NCBI GenBank assembly: GCA_001821295.1
Contig: MHSK01000014.1
Location: forward strand, 1-44,032
Length of the DNA: 44,032 nucleotides
Direction: 5' to 3'
Origin: Candidatus Taylorbacteria bacterium RIFCSPLOWO2_12_FULL_43_20
GTDB taxonomy: Bacteria; Patescibacteriota; Minisyncoccia; Phycocordibacterales; HO2-43-120
Shown here: positions 24,256-32,505 of the stretch, one piece after another
How positions within the stretch are numbered: position 1 is the first letter of the stretch
Layout: each line of letters starts with the position of its first letter
Translations under genes and position numbers: made by a program
The notes under the pieces: generated by a model
Told to the model about the DNA's origin: nothing
Seen by the model: only the letters and a program-made list of their open reading frames with translations
Databases searched by the model: none

Positions 24256-25125
24256 TCATTTGTAAAACACTTTATTGCCGTACCGTAGATCAATGTAATC
24301 TATGGGTGAAGATGCCTTATCAATAGCAAGGTAGATATCACTTTCTAGAAAAACCCTTAGGTTTTCATATGCGTCTTTGTAATCGGAATCAATATTCAAA
24401 AAGACTCTGGAGCCATCGCCGAGATAAAGCTCATATTCGCCGTTATCCTTTCTGACAAGCTTCGTCGCGCCAATACCGTCTCGAACCATAAGCGAAATCA
24501 GCGCGCTTATGTTCGTAAAATCCGTATTGTCCGCAAAATATTCTCCGATGGGGGATTCTTTATTTATGTTGCTGAAAAGCTTAAAAAACACCGAGTCGCT
24601 GAATTGCGGCGCTTTGGAAAAAATATATCCATCGCGATCCATAAAAAAACACTCCCTCCCTCCGGACGGAGCATTTTCTTCCCCCCCGCACCACAAGTAT
24701 TCCGGTTTTTTTTCCGTTATTTTAACAGCTATGGACGTCAAAGAAGATCGTTCAATCTTCACCTCATCTATTCTTTTCCATTTTTCTTTAAGTTTCTTTT
24801 CAATATTTTCCTTGGGAAAAATCAAGACATTTTTTTTAGAAAGAATTCCCAAATATCTGCCCTCAAGCTCGGAATAAGCATCTTCTGATATCTCGCTTTT
24901 ATCAAGCGCCAGGTTTCCTTCCACACCGATGCGAGATATGGTCACTTTGTCCAAAGAAGATAAATATGAAACAAGCCACACAGCGGACGCAAACACAATA
25001 AGTAATGAACCCATCCTCAGAAGGAGTATTCTTTTTCGCCTCCTTGCGAATTTTTTTGATCTTAAATTAGATTTTTTAAACATTAATTGTCTTTTGGAAG
25101 ATTTGGAGGATATAAAAAAACTCAC
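24256..25125 (-). CDS. ftsQ: FtsQ/DivIB-like cell division protein
   Basis: Up to 289 residues. A very basic cytosolic N-terminus (KFARRRKRILL) is followed by a single membrane helix (about 35-53), a POTRA domain (about 57-125: VTISRIGVEGNLALDKSEI) and the FtsQ beta domain with ITEKKPEYLWC and FFMDRDGYIFSKAP. This order is that of FtsQ/DivIB, a divisome scaffold. The start is uncertain: GTG 25125 or ATG 25083; the latter gives MFKKSNLRSKK and I find it equally plausible. It is not in a dcw cluster here. Confidence 0.8.
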   Translation of the reverse strand: MSFFISSKSSKRQLMFKKSNLRSKKFARRRKRILLLRMGSLLIVFASAVWLVSYLSSLDKVTISRIGVEGNLALDKSEISEDAYSELEGRYLGILSKKNVLIFPKENIEKKLKEKWKRIDEVKIERSSLTSIAVKITEKKPEYLWCGGEENAPSGGRECFFMDRDGYIFSKAPQFSDSVFFKLFSNINKESPIGEYFADNTDFTNISALISLMVRDGIGATKLVRKDNGEYELYLGDGSRVFLNIDSDYKDAYENLRVFLESDIYLAIDKASSPIDYIDLRYGNKVFYK

Positions 25126-25171
25126 CCCATTTGTCGTTTGCGCTTTTCATCAAGCGTCTCTACGTGTTCTT

Positions 25172-25370
25172 CTCTTCTTTCTTTTTTTTCTTTTTTGAAT
25201 TTACAATTTTTTCGAATTTCTCCTTCAAATTCTTCAGGATGGTGAGCTTGTCGAACCAGGATTTCTCCTTCGAGTTCCTCAGGATGGTGAGCCTTTTACC
25301 CTGAGCGAAGTCGAAGGGGTCGAACCAGAATTTCGCGCTTTTTTTGTGTGCGCTTTTCGTTAAGCGGTAT
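25172..25370. repeat. Left direct repeat bracketing serS (families C and D)
   Basis: 25172-25247 is identical over 76 bases to 26658-26733 (T-rich run, then TTACAATTTTTTCGAATTTC and CAGGATGGTGAGC). 25279-25370 continues with a second family C unit and the family D hairpin GCGCTTTTCGTTAAGCG, matching 26720-26808 with few changes. The last codons and the stop of serS lie inside this repeat. Confidence 0.85.
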
Positions 25371-26631
25371 CCACTATGATTTCTCTGCCGCCCATGTATT
25401 TACGAAGAGCTTCCGGAATATTCACTGAACCGTCTTCTGTCTGGAAGTTTTCCACTATGGCGCCGATAATGCGAGGCGTGGCGACGGCGGTGGAATTGAG
25501 CGAGTACGCATAGCGTTTCTTCCCTCCACTATCATAGCGAATATTGAACCGTCTGGTCTGAAAATCGTGATAATAAGAAGCGCTGGACAATTCTCTGTAA
25601 ACTCCCTGGGCCGGAAACCACGCTTCGGTATCGTATTGTTTGACCTTGCTCGCGCCCAAATCGCCCCCACATATGACAAGACGCCTGTACGGCAAACCGA
25701 GCGATTCAATAAACTCCTCGTAATTTCTATTTATCTCTTCGTGCAACTCAACAGAATCGGCGTGGTCTGCCTTTGAAATGATGAGCTGTTCCAACTTGAA
25801 AAATTCATGCACCCTGAGCAGGCCTTTCGTATCTTTGCCATAACTTCCCGCTTCCCTCCTGAAGCATGGCGAAAAAGCAAGATAACGCCGAGGTAAATCA
25901 TTCTCATTCAAAACTTCGCCACTGTGGTACGCCATCATGGGCACTTCGGCCGTGCCGGACAAATAATCGTCGTCCCCTGTCTTATACAAATCCTCGGATT
26001 CTCTCGGAAGATGTCCCGTGCCGTAAAAAAATTCTTTCCTTACTATAACCGGCGGAATAAAAGGCGTAAAATTTTTTTTGCCGAAAAAGTCCCTGCCGTA
26101 ATTCCACAACGCCCAGCTCAATTCTGCTCCGTCTCCCGAAAGATAATAACCCCTGAATCCGTGCGCTTTCGCGCCGCGCTCAAAATCCACCATTTTCAGA
26201 TTGACCATAAGATCAACATGGTCTTTGGGCTTAAAGGAAAATTCCGGCTTATTCCCCCACTCTAGCGCCGTCTCGTTGGAACTTTCATCCACCCCCTCAG
26301 GCACAGACATATCAGGAATATTCGGAACTTCAAGCATCATGGCTTTCCATTTTAACATCACTGCTTTCATTTTTTCCTCGTCTTTTTGCAGAGCGTCCTT
26401 CAAGTATTTCATTTTCTCTATAAGCATCTTTCTTTCCGACTCATCCGTAACTTTGGTAATATGATCATTAAACGTGTTTTGCTCCGACCGTTTCTGGTCT
26501 ATGGCCATATTAAGCTCGCGCCTCGTGTCATCAAGTTTAATAAGCGCGTCAATATCCACAATTATTTGTTTTTTTCGCGCGCCCTCTTTTATTATCTCCT
26601 TGTTTTCTCGTATGAATTTAATGTCCAACAT
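25360..26631 (-). CDS. serS: Seryl-tRNA synthetase
   Basis: A 423-residue class II aminoacyl-tRNA synthetase that charges tRNA-Ser. The N-terminal two-helix coiled-coil arm covers about residues 28-105. Motif 2 is FRREAGSYGKDTKGLLRVHEF and motif 3 lies in YSLNSTAVATPRIIGAIVENFQ. The length is normal. The C-terminus DTA and stop codon are supplied by a dispersed hairpin repeat. The gene stands alone between two long direct repeats. Confidence 0.97.
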   Translation of the reverse strand: MLDIKFIRENKEIIKEGARKKQIIVDIDALIKLDDTRRELNMAIDQKRSEQNTFNDHITKVTDESERKMLIEKMKYLKDALQKDEEKMKAVMLKWKAMMLEVPNIPDMSVPEGVDESSNETALEWGNKPEFSFKPKDHVDLMVNLKMVDFERGAKAHGFRGYYLSGDGAELSWALWNYGRDFFGKKNFTPFIPPVIVRKEFFYGTGHLPRESEDLYKTGDDDYLSGTAEVPMMAYHSGEVLNENDLPRRYLAFSPCFRREAGSYGKDTKGLLRVHEFFKLEQLIISKADHADSVELHEEINRNYEEFIESLGLPYRRLVICGGDLGASKVKQYDTEAWFPAQGVYRELSSASYYHDFQTRRFNIRYDSGGKKRYAYSLNSTAVATPRIIGAIVENFQTEDGSVNIPEALRKYMGGREIIVDTA

Positions 26632-26657
26632 AACTTTGTTTTATTCTAAGTGTTATC

Positions 26658-26808
26658 CTCTTCTTTCTTTTTTTTCTTTTTTGAATTTACAATTTTTTCG
26701 AATTTCTCCTTCAAATTCTTCAGGATGGTGAGCCTTTTACCCTGAGCGAAGTCGGAGGGGTCGAACCAGAATTTCGTGCTTTATTGTATGCGCTATTCGT
26801 CAAGCGTA
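26658..26808. repeat. Right direct repeat bracketing serS (families C and D)
   Basis: Same orientation as the copy at 25172-25370, with the first 76 bases identical. It ends with the hairpin GCGCTATTCGTCAAGCG about 30 bases before the dprA start. Confidence 0.85.
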
Positions 26809-26837
26809 TTTACCATAATATCAAAACTGCTAAGATT

Positions 26838-27707
26838 ATGCTAATGGAATATCCCACTTTTACACTGGAACGCGAAAATTTTCCCGACCTCTTATCCCAG
26901 ATCCCCGATCCTCCCCGCAGATTATACGTCAAAGGATCAATACCGGATGAGAATTTCAAATTTCTCACAGTCGTCGGGTCGCGCAAATATACTAATTATG
27001 GGAAAGACGCGTGCGAGAAATTGATATGTGGTCTACGATCCTACCCCATAGTCATCGTCTCCGGTCTTGCTCTCGGCATGGACGCCATAGCGCACAGATC
27101 CGCGCTGGACACGGGGCTCCTGACTTTGGCGTTTCCTGGATCCGGGCTTGGCGACAAAGCGCTATACCCGCGATCCCACCTCGGACTGGCGCGAGAAATT
27201 CTGGATAACGGAGGAGCGTTAATTTCCGAATTTGAAGAAACATTTATCGCGACTCCGTACAGCTTTCCACAGCGCAACCGACTGATGGCGGCCATGTCCC
27301 ACGCTGTCCTTGTCGTGGAAGCGGAGGAAAAATCCGGCACGCTCATCACATCGAAATTCGCCACTGAATACAACAGAGATGTCCTGACCGTGCCCGGTTC
27401 CATCTTCTCATCCACGTCGGCGGGTCCGCATATGCTCATCCGCCTCGGCGCCACTCCCGTAACACGTTCGGAAGACATTATTGAACAGCTTGGGCTTGCT
27501 CCGAAATCCCAGCACAGCATGAATTTTGGTTACGATGATTGTTCCGCGGACGAGAAGCGGATCATTGAATTATTGAAAAGCCCCTTGCCGAGAGACGAGC
27601 TCATAACCGCGCTCGGCATGAGTACAGGAAAAGCAAATACACTTCTTTCAGTTTTGGAAATCAAAGGCATCATTACGGAAACGATGGGAGAAATACGACT
27701 TAAGTAA
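26838..27707 (+). CDS. dprA: DNA processing protein A
   Basis: 289 residues from ATG 26838 (a second ATG at 26844 is also possible). The longer frame back to 26784 is rejected because it runs through the dispersed repeat. The Rossmann-like domain has VVGSRKYTNYG, SGLALGMDAIAHRSAL, PQRNRLMAAMSHAVLVVEA and SGTLITSKFA, all DprA/Smf signatures. The C-terminal winged helix is at about 225-289. The protein binds incoming single-stranded DNA and loads RecA in natural transformation, consistent with the type IV pilin gene in this window. Confidence 0.95.
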   Translation: MLMEYPTFTLERENFPDLLSQIPDPPRRLYVKGSIPDENFKFLTVVGSRKYTNYGKDACEKLICGLRSYPIVIVSGLALGMDAIAHRSALDTGLLTLAFPGSGLGDKALYPRSHLGLAREILDNGGALISEFEETFIATPYSFPQRNRLMAAMSHAVLVVEAEEKSGTLITSKFATEYNRDVLTVPGSIFSSTSAGPHMLIRLGATPVTRSEDIIEQLGLAPKSQHSMNFGYDDCSADEKRIIELLKSPLPRDELITALGMSTGKANTLLSVLEIKGIITETMGEIRLK

Positions 27708-27720
27708 AACGATGCGCGCC

Positions 27721-27739
27721 ATCAAGGTTTAACCTTGAT
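27721..27739. terminator. Short palindrome after dprA
   Basis: ATCAAGGTT-T-AACCTTGAT is a perfect 9-bp inverted repeat just past dprA. There is no real T-tract, so its role as a terminator is doubtful. Confidence 0.4.
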
Positions 27740-27837
27740 ATTTAGATTCTCTAAAGTGAAGTGAATAAAAGTTTGACAGAACAAGTATTGGCGTGTTAAC
27801 GTTTTTTCAGATGTAAGTCAAAATTCAACCAAAAAAC

Positions 27838-27858
27838 AGCCCCGAGAAAGGAGGGGCT
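27838..27858 (+). promoter_or_regulatory. Hairpin enclosing the Shine-Dalgarno site
   Basis: AGCCCC (27838-27843) can pair with GGGGCT (27853-27858). The loop and right arm contain AAAGGAGGGG, the strongest ribosome-binding site in the window, 8 bases before the ATG at 27863. Pairing would hide part of it. Confidence 0.5.
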
Positions 27859-27862
27859 TTCC

Positions 27863-28480
27863 ATGCAAACCACAGACTATGAAGCACTCATCTACTTAGG
27901 AATCGGCCACGCCGGAGGTCACCGAAAGGACATTGAATGTCTCCGACCGGAATGGTTCGTTGAACTTGGGAAACGCGCCGCCGAAGCCGGAGCAAAAAAA
28001 CAAACGCCGAGGCCAAACACGGAACCGCCGGCATATGATTACCTTCCCGTCCCTGAGGACGGTGAAATCTTTGAGCTGACGCTTGATGGAGATGCCACCG
28101 ACCCCATCAAAATGCTGCGGAACGATATGTACATTGACGCTGATAAGTGGAAATTCAAAGGACCAAAAGTAAGAGGTATGCAGATCGGCCGTTTTAAAAT
28201 GGTCAGCGTCGGCTGGCAGCCGACCTTTGACGCGTTAACTATGGCACTTGTTGCTCTACACGGCGCGCCAGCTCTTGGGCAATGGCGCGAAGCGTTCAAG
28301 AAAAAGTACGCTCGCCCCGACAACAAAGGACCTATCGGCTTTACCGGTTCAGAGTGGGTGAACGGTCAGAACATCCGCTTCCCGTACCTTAGAGGCCAAG
28401 GTAATTCCTGGTACTCGAACTTCATATCGGTTAACGGCCCCTCCACCGACGACTGGCGTTTCGTGGTAGAGATCATTTAA
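27863..28480 (+). CDS. Unknown 205-residue protein
   Basis: A soluble protein of 205 residues that I do not recognise. It is rich in Trp, Gly and Pro, has no signal peptide, and ends in a region with several aromatic residues (NSWYSNFISVNGPSTDDW). The start is certain: AAAGGAGGGG lies 8 bases ahead of the ATG. The gene is a single cistron: a hairpin over the ribosome-binding site leads in and a strong terminator closes it. Its GC-richer codon use compared with neighbours hints at different origin or high expression. Confidence 0.7.
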   Translation: MQTTDYEALIYLGIGHAGGHRKDIECLRPEWFVELGKRAAEAGAKKQTPRPNTEPPAYDYLPVPEDGEIFELTLDGDATDPIKMLRNDMYIDADKWKFKGPKVRGMQIGRFKMVSVGWQPTFDALTMALVALHGAPALGQWREAFKKKYARPDNKGPIGFTGSEWVNGQNIRFPYLRGQGNSWYSNFISVNGPSTDDWRFVVEII

Positions 28481-28538
28481 CGAAGACTTTTTGGTCTTTG
28501 TTCCCCTGCCATTCCTTAACCATTTAAGGAAAGGCGCG

Positions 28539-28567
28539 AGGGCTTGCGTATGCAAGCTCTTTTTTTT
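28539..28567 (+). terminator. Intrinsic terminator
   Basis: AGGGCTTGC-GTAT-GCAAGCTCT (with G-T pairs) followed by eight T. A smaller hairpin CCTTAA/TTAAGG lies just before it (about 28514-28530). Confidence 0.85.
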
Positions 28568-28608
28568 GTAGGTTAGTTGTAGGATTTAGGATTAAAATTA
28601 ACAGTAGA

Positions 28609-28665
28609 GAGGAACCCCCTCCCTCGTAAGAACGAGGACTCCCCCTTTAAAAAGGGGGGGGAGGA
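28609..28665. repeat. Double hairpin, family B copy
   Basis: CCTCG/CGAGG followed by a C-run/G-run stem (CCCCCTTT/AAAGGGGG). It lies in the 251-base spacer before topA, in which no gene is seen. Confidence 0.75.
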
Positions 28666-28731
28666 AGAAGAGGCGGTTTCGCGCATTGTCGTAATTTGCA
28701 TATTTTTTGATCTCCGTGTAATACTTAGCCC

Positions 28732-30933
28732 ATGGCAAAAAAATTACTTATAGTGGAATCACCCGCTAAAGCCAAAACAATTTCAAAATACTTGGGAGAT
28801 GAATATACCGTCAAAGCGTCAGTCGGCCATATTCGCGATCTTCCGAAAAGCAATAAAAAAGCGATTGATATTGAAGCGGGATTTGTACCGCATTACGAAA
28901 TATCGCCGGGCAAGGAAAAAGTAGTGGCGGAAATAAAAATGTCCGCGGGTAAAGCTTCTGAAATATTGCTCGCGACGGACCCCGACAGGGAGGGCGAAGC
29001 GATAGCGTGGCATATTTCCAGTATCATCACCGACAAAGACGGCGATGCTAAGTCACAAGTTCCTTATTCAAAGATAAAACGCATTACTTATCACGAAATC
29101 ACCAAAGAAGCCATACATGAGGCCTTGGCCAATCCCAGGAGCATAGACGAAAACTTGCGCAAAGCCCAGGAAGCAAGAAGGGTTCTAGACCGGCTGGTGG
29201 GATATGATTTGTCCGGCCTAATCTGGAAAAAAGTGAGATACGGACTTTCCGCCGGTCGCGTCCAATCCCCCGCTCTTCGCATTCTCATGGAAAGAGAAAG
29301 AGAAATTAGAGCGTTCATTTCGCACACATTCTGGATAATCACGGCCAATACTAAGACAAAAAAAGGAGAGGATATCGCTTTTATTTGCGAAAAGGAACCG
29401 ACAGAGAAGAGTGAGGTGGACAAAATTTTGAAAGCCGGAAACAGTAACCCTTGGACGGTAAAGGAAGTGAAGGAGTCGGAAGCAAAGCGCGATCCGCGCG
29501 CTCCCTTCATTACATCCACGCTGCAGCAGGCCGCGAGTTCGCGGCTCGGATATGCTCCCGCCAGAACCATGTCTCTGGCTCAGCGTCTATACGAAGCAGG
29601 CCTTATTACATACATGAGAACTGACAGCACCAACTTAAGCCAGAACGCTCTCGGACAAATATACGCGACCATAAGCAATAAATACGGCAAAGAATTTTTA
29701 TCGCCAAGGGTATACGCTAAAAAAAGCAAAAATGCCCAAGAAGCTCATGAAGCGATAAGACCTACCACGATAAGCCGAGAATCCGCGGGCGCCAACGAAG
29801 AGCAGAAGAAGCTATATCGTCTCATTTGGCAAAGAACCGTAGCGTCGCAAATGGCGTCTGCAAAAACCTTAAGAACTAAAATTTCCGCCGGTGTTAATAC
29901 TGAAAACATACCGGACTTTGCCGCCAATGGAAGCAGAGTGCTCTTTCCGGGGTGGCTCAGCGCGGATCCGGACGCGAGAGGCGAAGACGTGGAACTGCCG
30001 AAAGTGGCAGCCGGAGACAGATTGGATCTCATTTCCCTGAGCACTGATGAGAAGGAAACCCAGCCGCCGCCGAGATATACCGAGGCCGGATTAATCAAAG
30101 AATTGGAGAAACGCGGCATCGGACGCCCATCTACTTACGCGTCAATTATAAAAACCATAGAGGATCGAGGGTATGTGGAAAAAATCAACAAATCATTAAA
30201 ACCGACCGATACCGGTGACGTTGTAAGCACTTTTCTTGAAAATAATTTCACCAAATACGTGAGTGACACTTTTACCGCTGAGATGGAAGACGAGCTGGAT
30301 GAAATAGCCGAGGGACGAAGAGAATATGTAAAGACTTTAACGGATTTCTACAAACCATTTCTGAAAGAGGTGAAGTCAAAGGAGAAAATGGAAAAGATAA
30401 CCAATCTGGGCGACGCGCCTGAGGAGTTCAAATGCCCGCTATGCGGGGGGCCCATGATAGTCAAGCTAGGAAAAACTGGTAAATTTTTGAGCTGTGCCAA
30501 ATTTCCAGAATGTACAGGCGCCAGAACATTTGAGGGAAAGGAACTTAGCGGGCCGAAAGTAACCGGCGAGCCGTGTCCGGAATGCGGCGGAAAATTGGTA
30601 GAACGTGAAGGACGGTTCGGCAAATTTATCTCATGCGACAACTATCCGAAATGCAAATTTATAAAAAAAGATGCTGAATTGGAAAGGCAAAACTCCACCG
30701 GCGTCTCCTGCCCGATATGCAAGGAAGGCGTCATGACGGAAAGAAAAGGCCGATTCGGAATTTTTTACAGCTGTTCAAATTATCCGAAATGCAAGAACGC
30801 CATAAAAGCTAAACCGACCGGAAACATATGCGACCTTTGCGGATCGCTTATGATGGAAGGCACAAAAACAATTCCCGAGAGATGCAGTAACAAAACGTGC
30901 CTCAACCATAGACCTGACAAAATCGCGAAGTGA
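28732..30933 (+). CDS. topA: DNA topoisomerase I
   Basis: A 733-residue type IA topoisomerase that relaxes negative supercoils. The TOPRIM domain opens with LLIVESPAKAKT and contains DPDREGEAIAWH. The catalytic tyrosine is Y294 in LITYMRTDSTNL. The C-terminus carries four zinc-ribbon-like modules: three canonical (CPLCGG..CAKFPEC, CPECGG..CDNYPKC, CPICKEG..CSNYPKC) and a final CDLCGS..CSNKTC. The gene has its own spacer and ends at a dispersed hairpin (family F). Confidence 0.98.
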   Translation: MAKKLLIVESPAKAKTISKYLGDEYTVKASVGHIRDLPKSNKKAIDIEAGFVPHYEISPGKEKVVAEIKMSAGKASEILLATDPDREGEAIAWHISSIITDKDGDAKSQVPYSKIKRITYHEITKEAIHEALANPRSIDENLRKAQEARRVLDRLVGYDLSGLIWKKVRYGLSAGRVQSPALRILMEREREIRAFISHTFWIITANTKTKKGEDIAFICEKEPTEKSEVDKILKAGNSNPWTVKEVKESEAKRDPRAPFITSTLQQAASSRLGYAPARTMSLAQRLYEAGLITYMRTDSTNLSQNALGQIYATISNKYGKEFLSPRVYAKKSKNAQEAHEAIRPTTISRESAGANEEQKKLYRLIWQRTVASQMASAKTLRTKISAGVNTENIPDFAANGSRVLFPGWLSADPDARGEDVELPKVAAGDRLDLISLSTDEKETQPPPRYTEAGLIKELEKRGIGRPSTYASIIKTIEDRGYVEKINKSLKPTDTGDVVSTFLENNFTKYVSDTFTAEMEDELDEIAEGRREYVKTLTDFYKPFLKEVKSKEKMEKITNLGDAPEEFKCPLCGGPMIVKLGKTGKFLSCAKFPECTGARTFEGKELSGPKVTGEPCPECGGKLVEREGRFGKFISCDNYPKCKFIKKDAELERQNSTGVSCPICKEGVMTERKGRFGIFYSCSNYPKCKNAIKAKPTGNICDLCGSLMMEGTKTIPERCSNKTCLNHRPDKIAK

Positions 30934-31006
30934 AAGAATGTCAACTCTTAGCGTTGACATTCTTGGGGTAAATTTAACCCCGCACCGGAAAACAGCCGGC
31001 GCGGGG
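30934..31006. repeat. Hairpin array after topA (family F plus two stems)
   Basis: Three stems in series: AAGAATGTCAAC (30934-30945) / GTTGACATTCTT (30953-30964); GGGGT / ACCCC (30965-30981); and CCCCGC / GCGGGG (30978-31006) with an inner CCGG/CCGG. The second and third share CCCC, so they exclude each other. The first recurs, inverted, after miaA. The rest of the spacer to 31201 shows no gene. Confidence 0.7.
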
Positions 31007-31201
31007 AGGAAGAAAAACACTTGATCAATGCCGCTTCGTCTCCAACAGAGTTGTCATTCGGTGCAGAAAACGGTCTCCTTGTCATTTACGCAAGTGTTTT
31101 TTAAGGACTGTCTATCATTATACTATAATTTTTAGTCTAGAAACACAATAAAACCCGTAACCGCTCACATGGCCGAGTAAATTCTATCTTTAATCTAAAA
31201 T

Positions 31202-32203
31202 CTAAATACTGAAATCTTTTATAGAGTAAAGATCTTCTGAATCTTCTGGGTTGCTTTTTGCGGACACCGGCCCGGAGTTGTCAGCCGGAGTATCTCCTTG
31301 ACCTGCTTCACCGCCACCCGCCAAACCGTCATGAATCGCTATATGTTTTTTAATAAGCTCATTCGGATCTCTTTTAACACTGTTGTTCAGAAGCGCGAGA
31401 AGTCCGCGCAAATCTTCGGTTGTGAAAAAATCAATAACCACTTTACCGCCAACATTCCTGCGTTCAATCTGCACTCTGGTACCGAGCGATGTGGCGAACT
31501 TCTCTTCAAGATCAAGTATTTCAGGATCGCTGGATCCTTCCTTCTTTCTGGCCCGATCGTAAGCGATCCTTCTCGAAATTGATTCAGCTTCCCTTACAGT
31601 AACTTTCTTTATCAATATTTCTCTAAAAAGAATTTTCTGCTCTTCCGGCCTGTCTTGAAGCATCATCAAAGGGCGAGTATGGCCTTCCGTGATCTTGCCC
31701 TGCGAGAGAGCATCCAGAATTTCCGAAGGAAGCATCAGGATCCTCAAGGTATTGGTCACATATTCACGGCTCTTGCCGACTTTCTCCGCGATTTGAGAAT
31801 GTTTGAACTTAAAATCGTCGGCTAAACGTTGAAACGCTCTGGCTCTTTCCACTGGATTCAAATCTTCCCTCTGCAAGTTTTCTATAATTGCCAATTCCAA
31901 TTTAACCCTATCATCATCTTCTCCGGCGCGAATAAGAGCTGGTACTTGATTGAGACCGGCGATTTTGGAAGCTCGCAAGCGCCGCTCGCCGGAGATCAGC
32001 TCATATTCCACCATAAGACCCCCATCCTCCAGAATAACCTCCTTCCTTGTGACCACGAGCGGCTGGAGGATTCCGTACATTCTTATGGAGTCAGCAAGAT
32101 CGCGCAAACGCGCCTCATCAAACTCGCGCCGCGGCTGAAGCGGGTTGGGCTTGATCTTATGAGTCTCAATCCAAAAAATGGAGTTGTTATAAAATTGCGA
32201 CAT
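31202..32203 (-). CDS. parB: Chromosome-partitioning protein ParB
   Basis: A 333-residue ParB/Spo0J-type CTPase. The N-terminal domain has the CTP-binding GERRLRA motif (72-78) and ENLQREDLNP with NPVERA. The helix-turn-helix is at about 138-160 (HSQIAEKVGKSREYVTNTLRIL), and the C-terminal dimerisation part (LRGLLALLNNSVKRDPNELI) is followed by an acidic Ser/Gly tail. It spreads on DNA from parS and is moved by ParA. No parA and no clear parS palindrome of the TGTTTCACGTGAAACA type was seen nearby. Confidence 0.95.
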   Translation of the reverse strand: MSQFYNNSIFWIETHKIKPNPLQPRREFDEARLRDLADSIRMYGILQPLVVTRKEVILEDGGLMVEYELISGERRLRASKIAGLNQVPALIRAGEDDDRVKLELAIIENLQREDLNPVERARAFQRLADDFKFKHSQIAEKVGKSREYVTNTLRILMLPSEILDALSQGKITEGHTRPLMMLQDRPEEQKILFREILIKKVTVREAESISRRIAYDRARKKEGSSDPEILDLEEKFATSLGTRVQIERRNVGGKVVIDFFTTEDLRGLLALLNNSVKRDPNELIKKHIAIHDGLAGGGEAGQGDTPADNSGPVSAKSNPEDSEDLYSIKDFSI

Positions 32204-32219
32204 GGTGATTTATGCGTCT

Positions 32220-32247
32220 ATTATACAACACAGTATTTTTTTGCCAA
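32220..32247 (-). promoter_or_regulatory. parB promoter
   Basis: On the - strand: TTGGCA (32242-32247), 16 bp, TATAAT (32220-32225). Initiation would fall about 10 bases before the ATG at 32203, leaving almost no leader and no Shine-Dalgarno site. Confidence 0.7.
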
Positions 32248-32324
32248 AATTAATTATTGGGGTTAATATCTTTATTAGCTGGGAACAGAATGGTTTTTAG
32301 CTGTTGGCTATTAGCTTTATAAGA

Positions 32325-32380
32325 GAAGACACCCCATCGCCTCGGGGCGAGGCACTTCCCCTCTAAAGAGGGGAAGTGGA
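32325..32380. repeat. Double hairpin, family B copy
   Basis: GAAGACACCCCATC, then GCCTCG/CGAGGC and CTTCCCCTC/GAGGGGAAG. It lies between parB and tRNA-Leu. Confidence 0.85.
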
Positions 32381-32421
32381 AGAAGGGGGAAATCATCCGC
32401 GTGTTCTAAATAAATTAATAA

Positions 32422-32503
32422 GCCGGGATGGCGGAATTGGTAGACGCACACGACTCAAAATCGTGCGGAGTAATCCATGAGAGTTCGATTCTCTCTCCCG
32501 GCA
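32422..32503 (+). tRNA. tRNA-Leu (CAA)
   Basis: Class II tRNA: acceptor GCCGGGA/TCCCGGC, anticodon loop CTCAAAA (anticodon CAA), long variable arm, discriminator A, CCA not encoded. It reads UUG and has A36-A37-A38, the recognition pattern of MiaA, whose gene starts 2 bases later. Confidence 0.95.
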
Positions 32504-32505
32504 CA

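Noticed and set aside
25172-26808. A composite transposon carrying serS
   Set aside because: The flanking repeats are direct but contain no transposase and no terminal inverted repeats; a recombination-prone repeat pair is the more modest reading.
26784-26837. Upstream extension of dprA
   Set aside because: It reads through the dispersed family C/D repeat; DprA homology begins after 26838.
32428-32505. Upstream extension of miaA by 26 codons
   Set aside because: These codons are the tRNA-Leu gene; translated tRNA-Leu gives the familiar MAELVDAHDSKSC artefact. Homology begins at ATG 32506.
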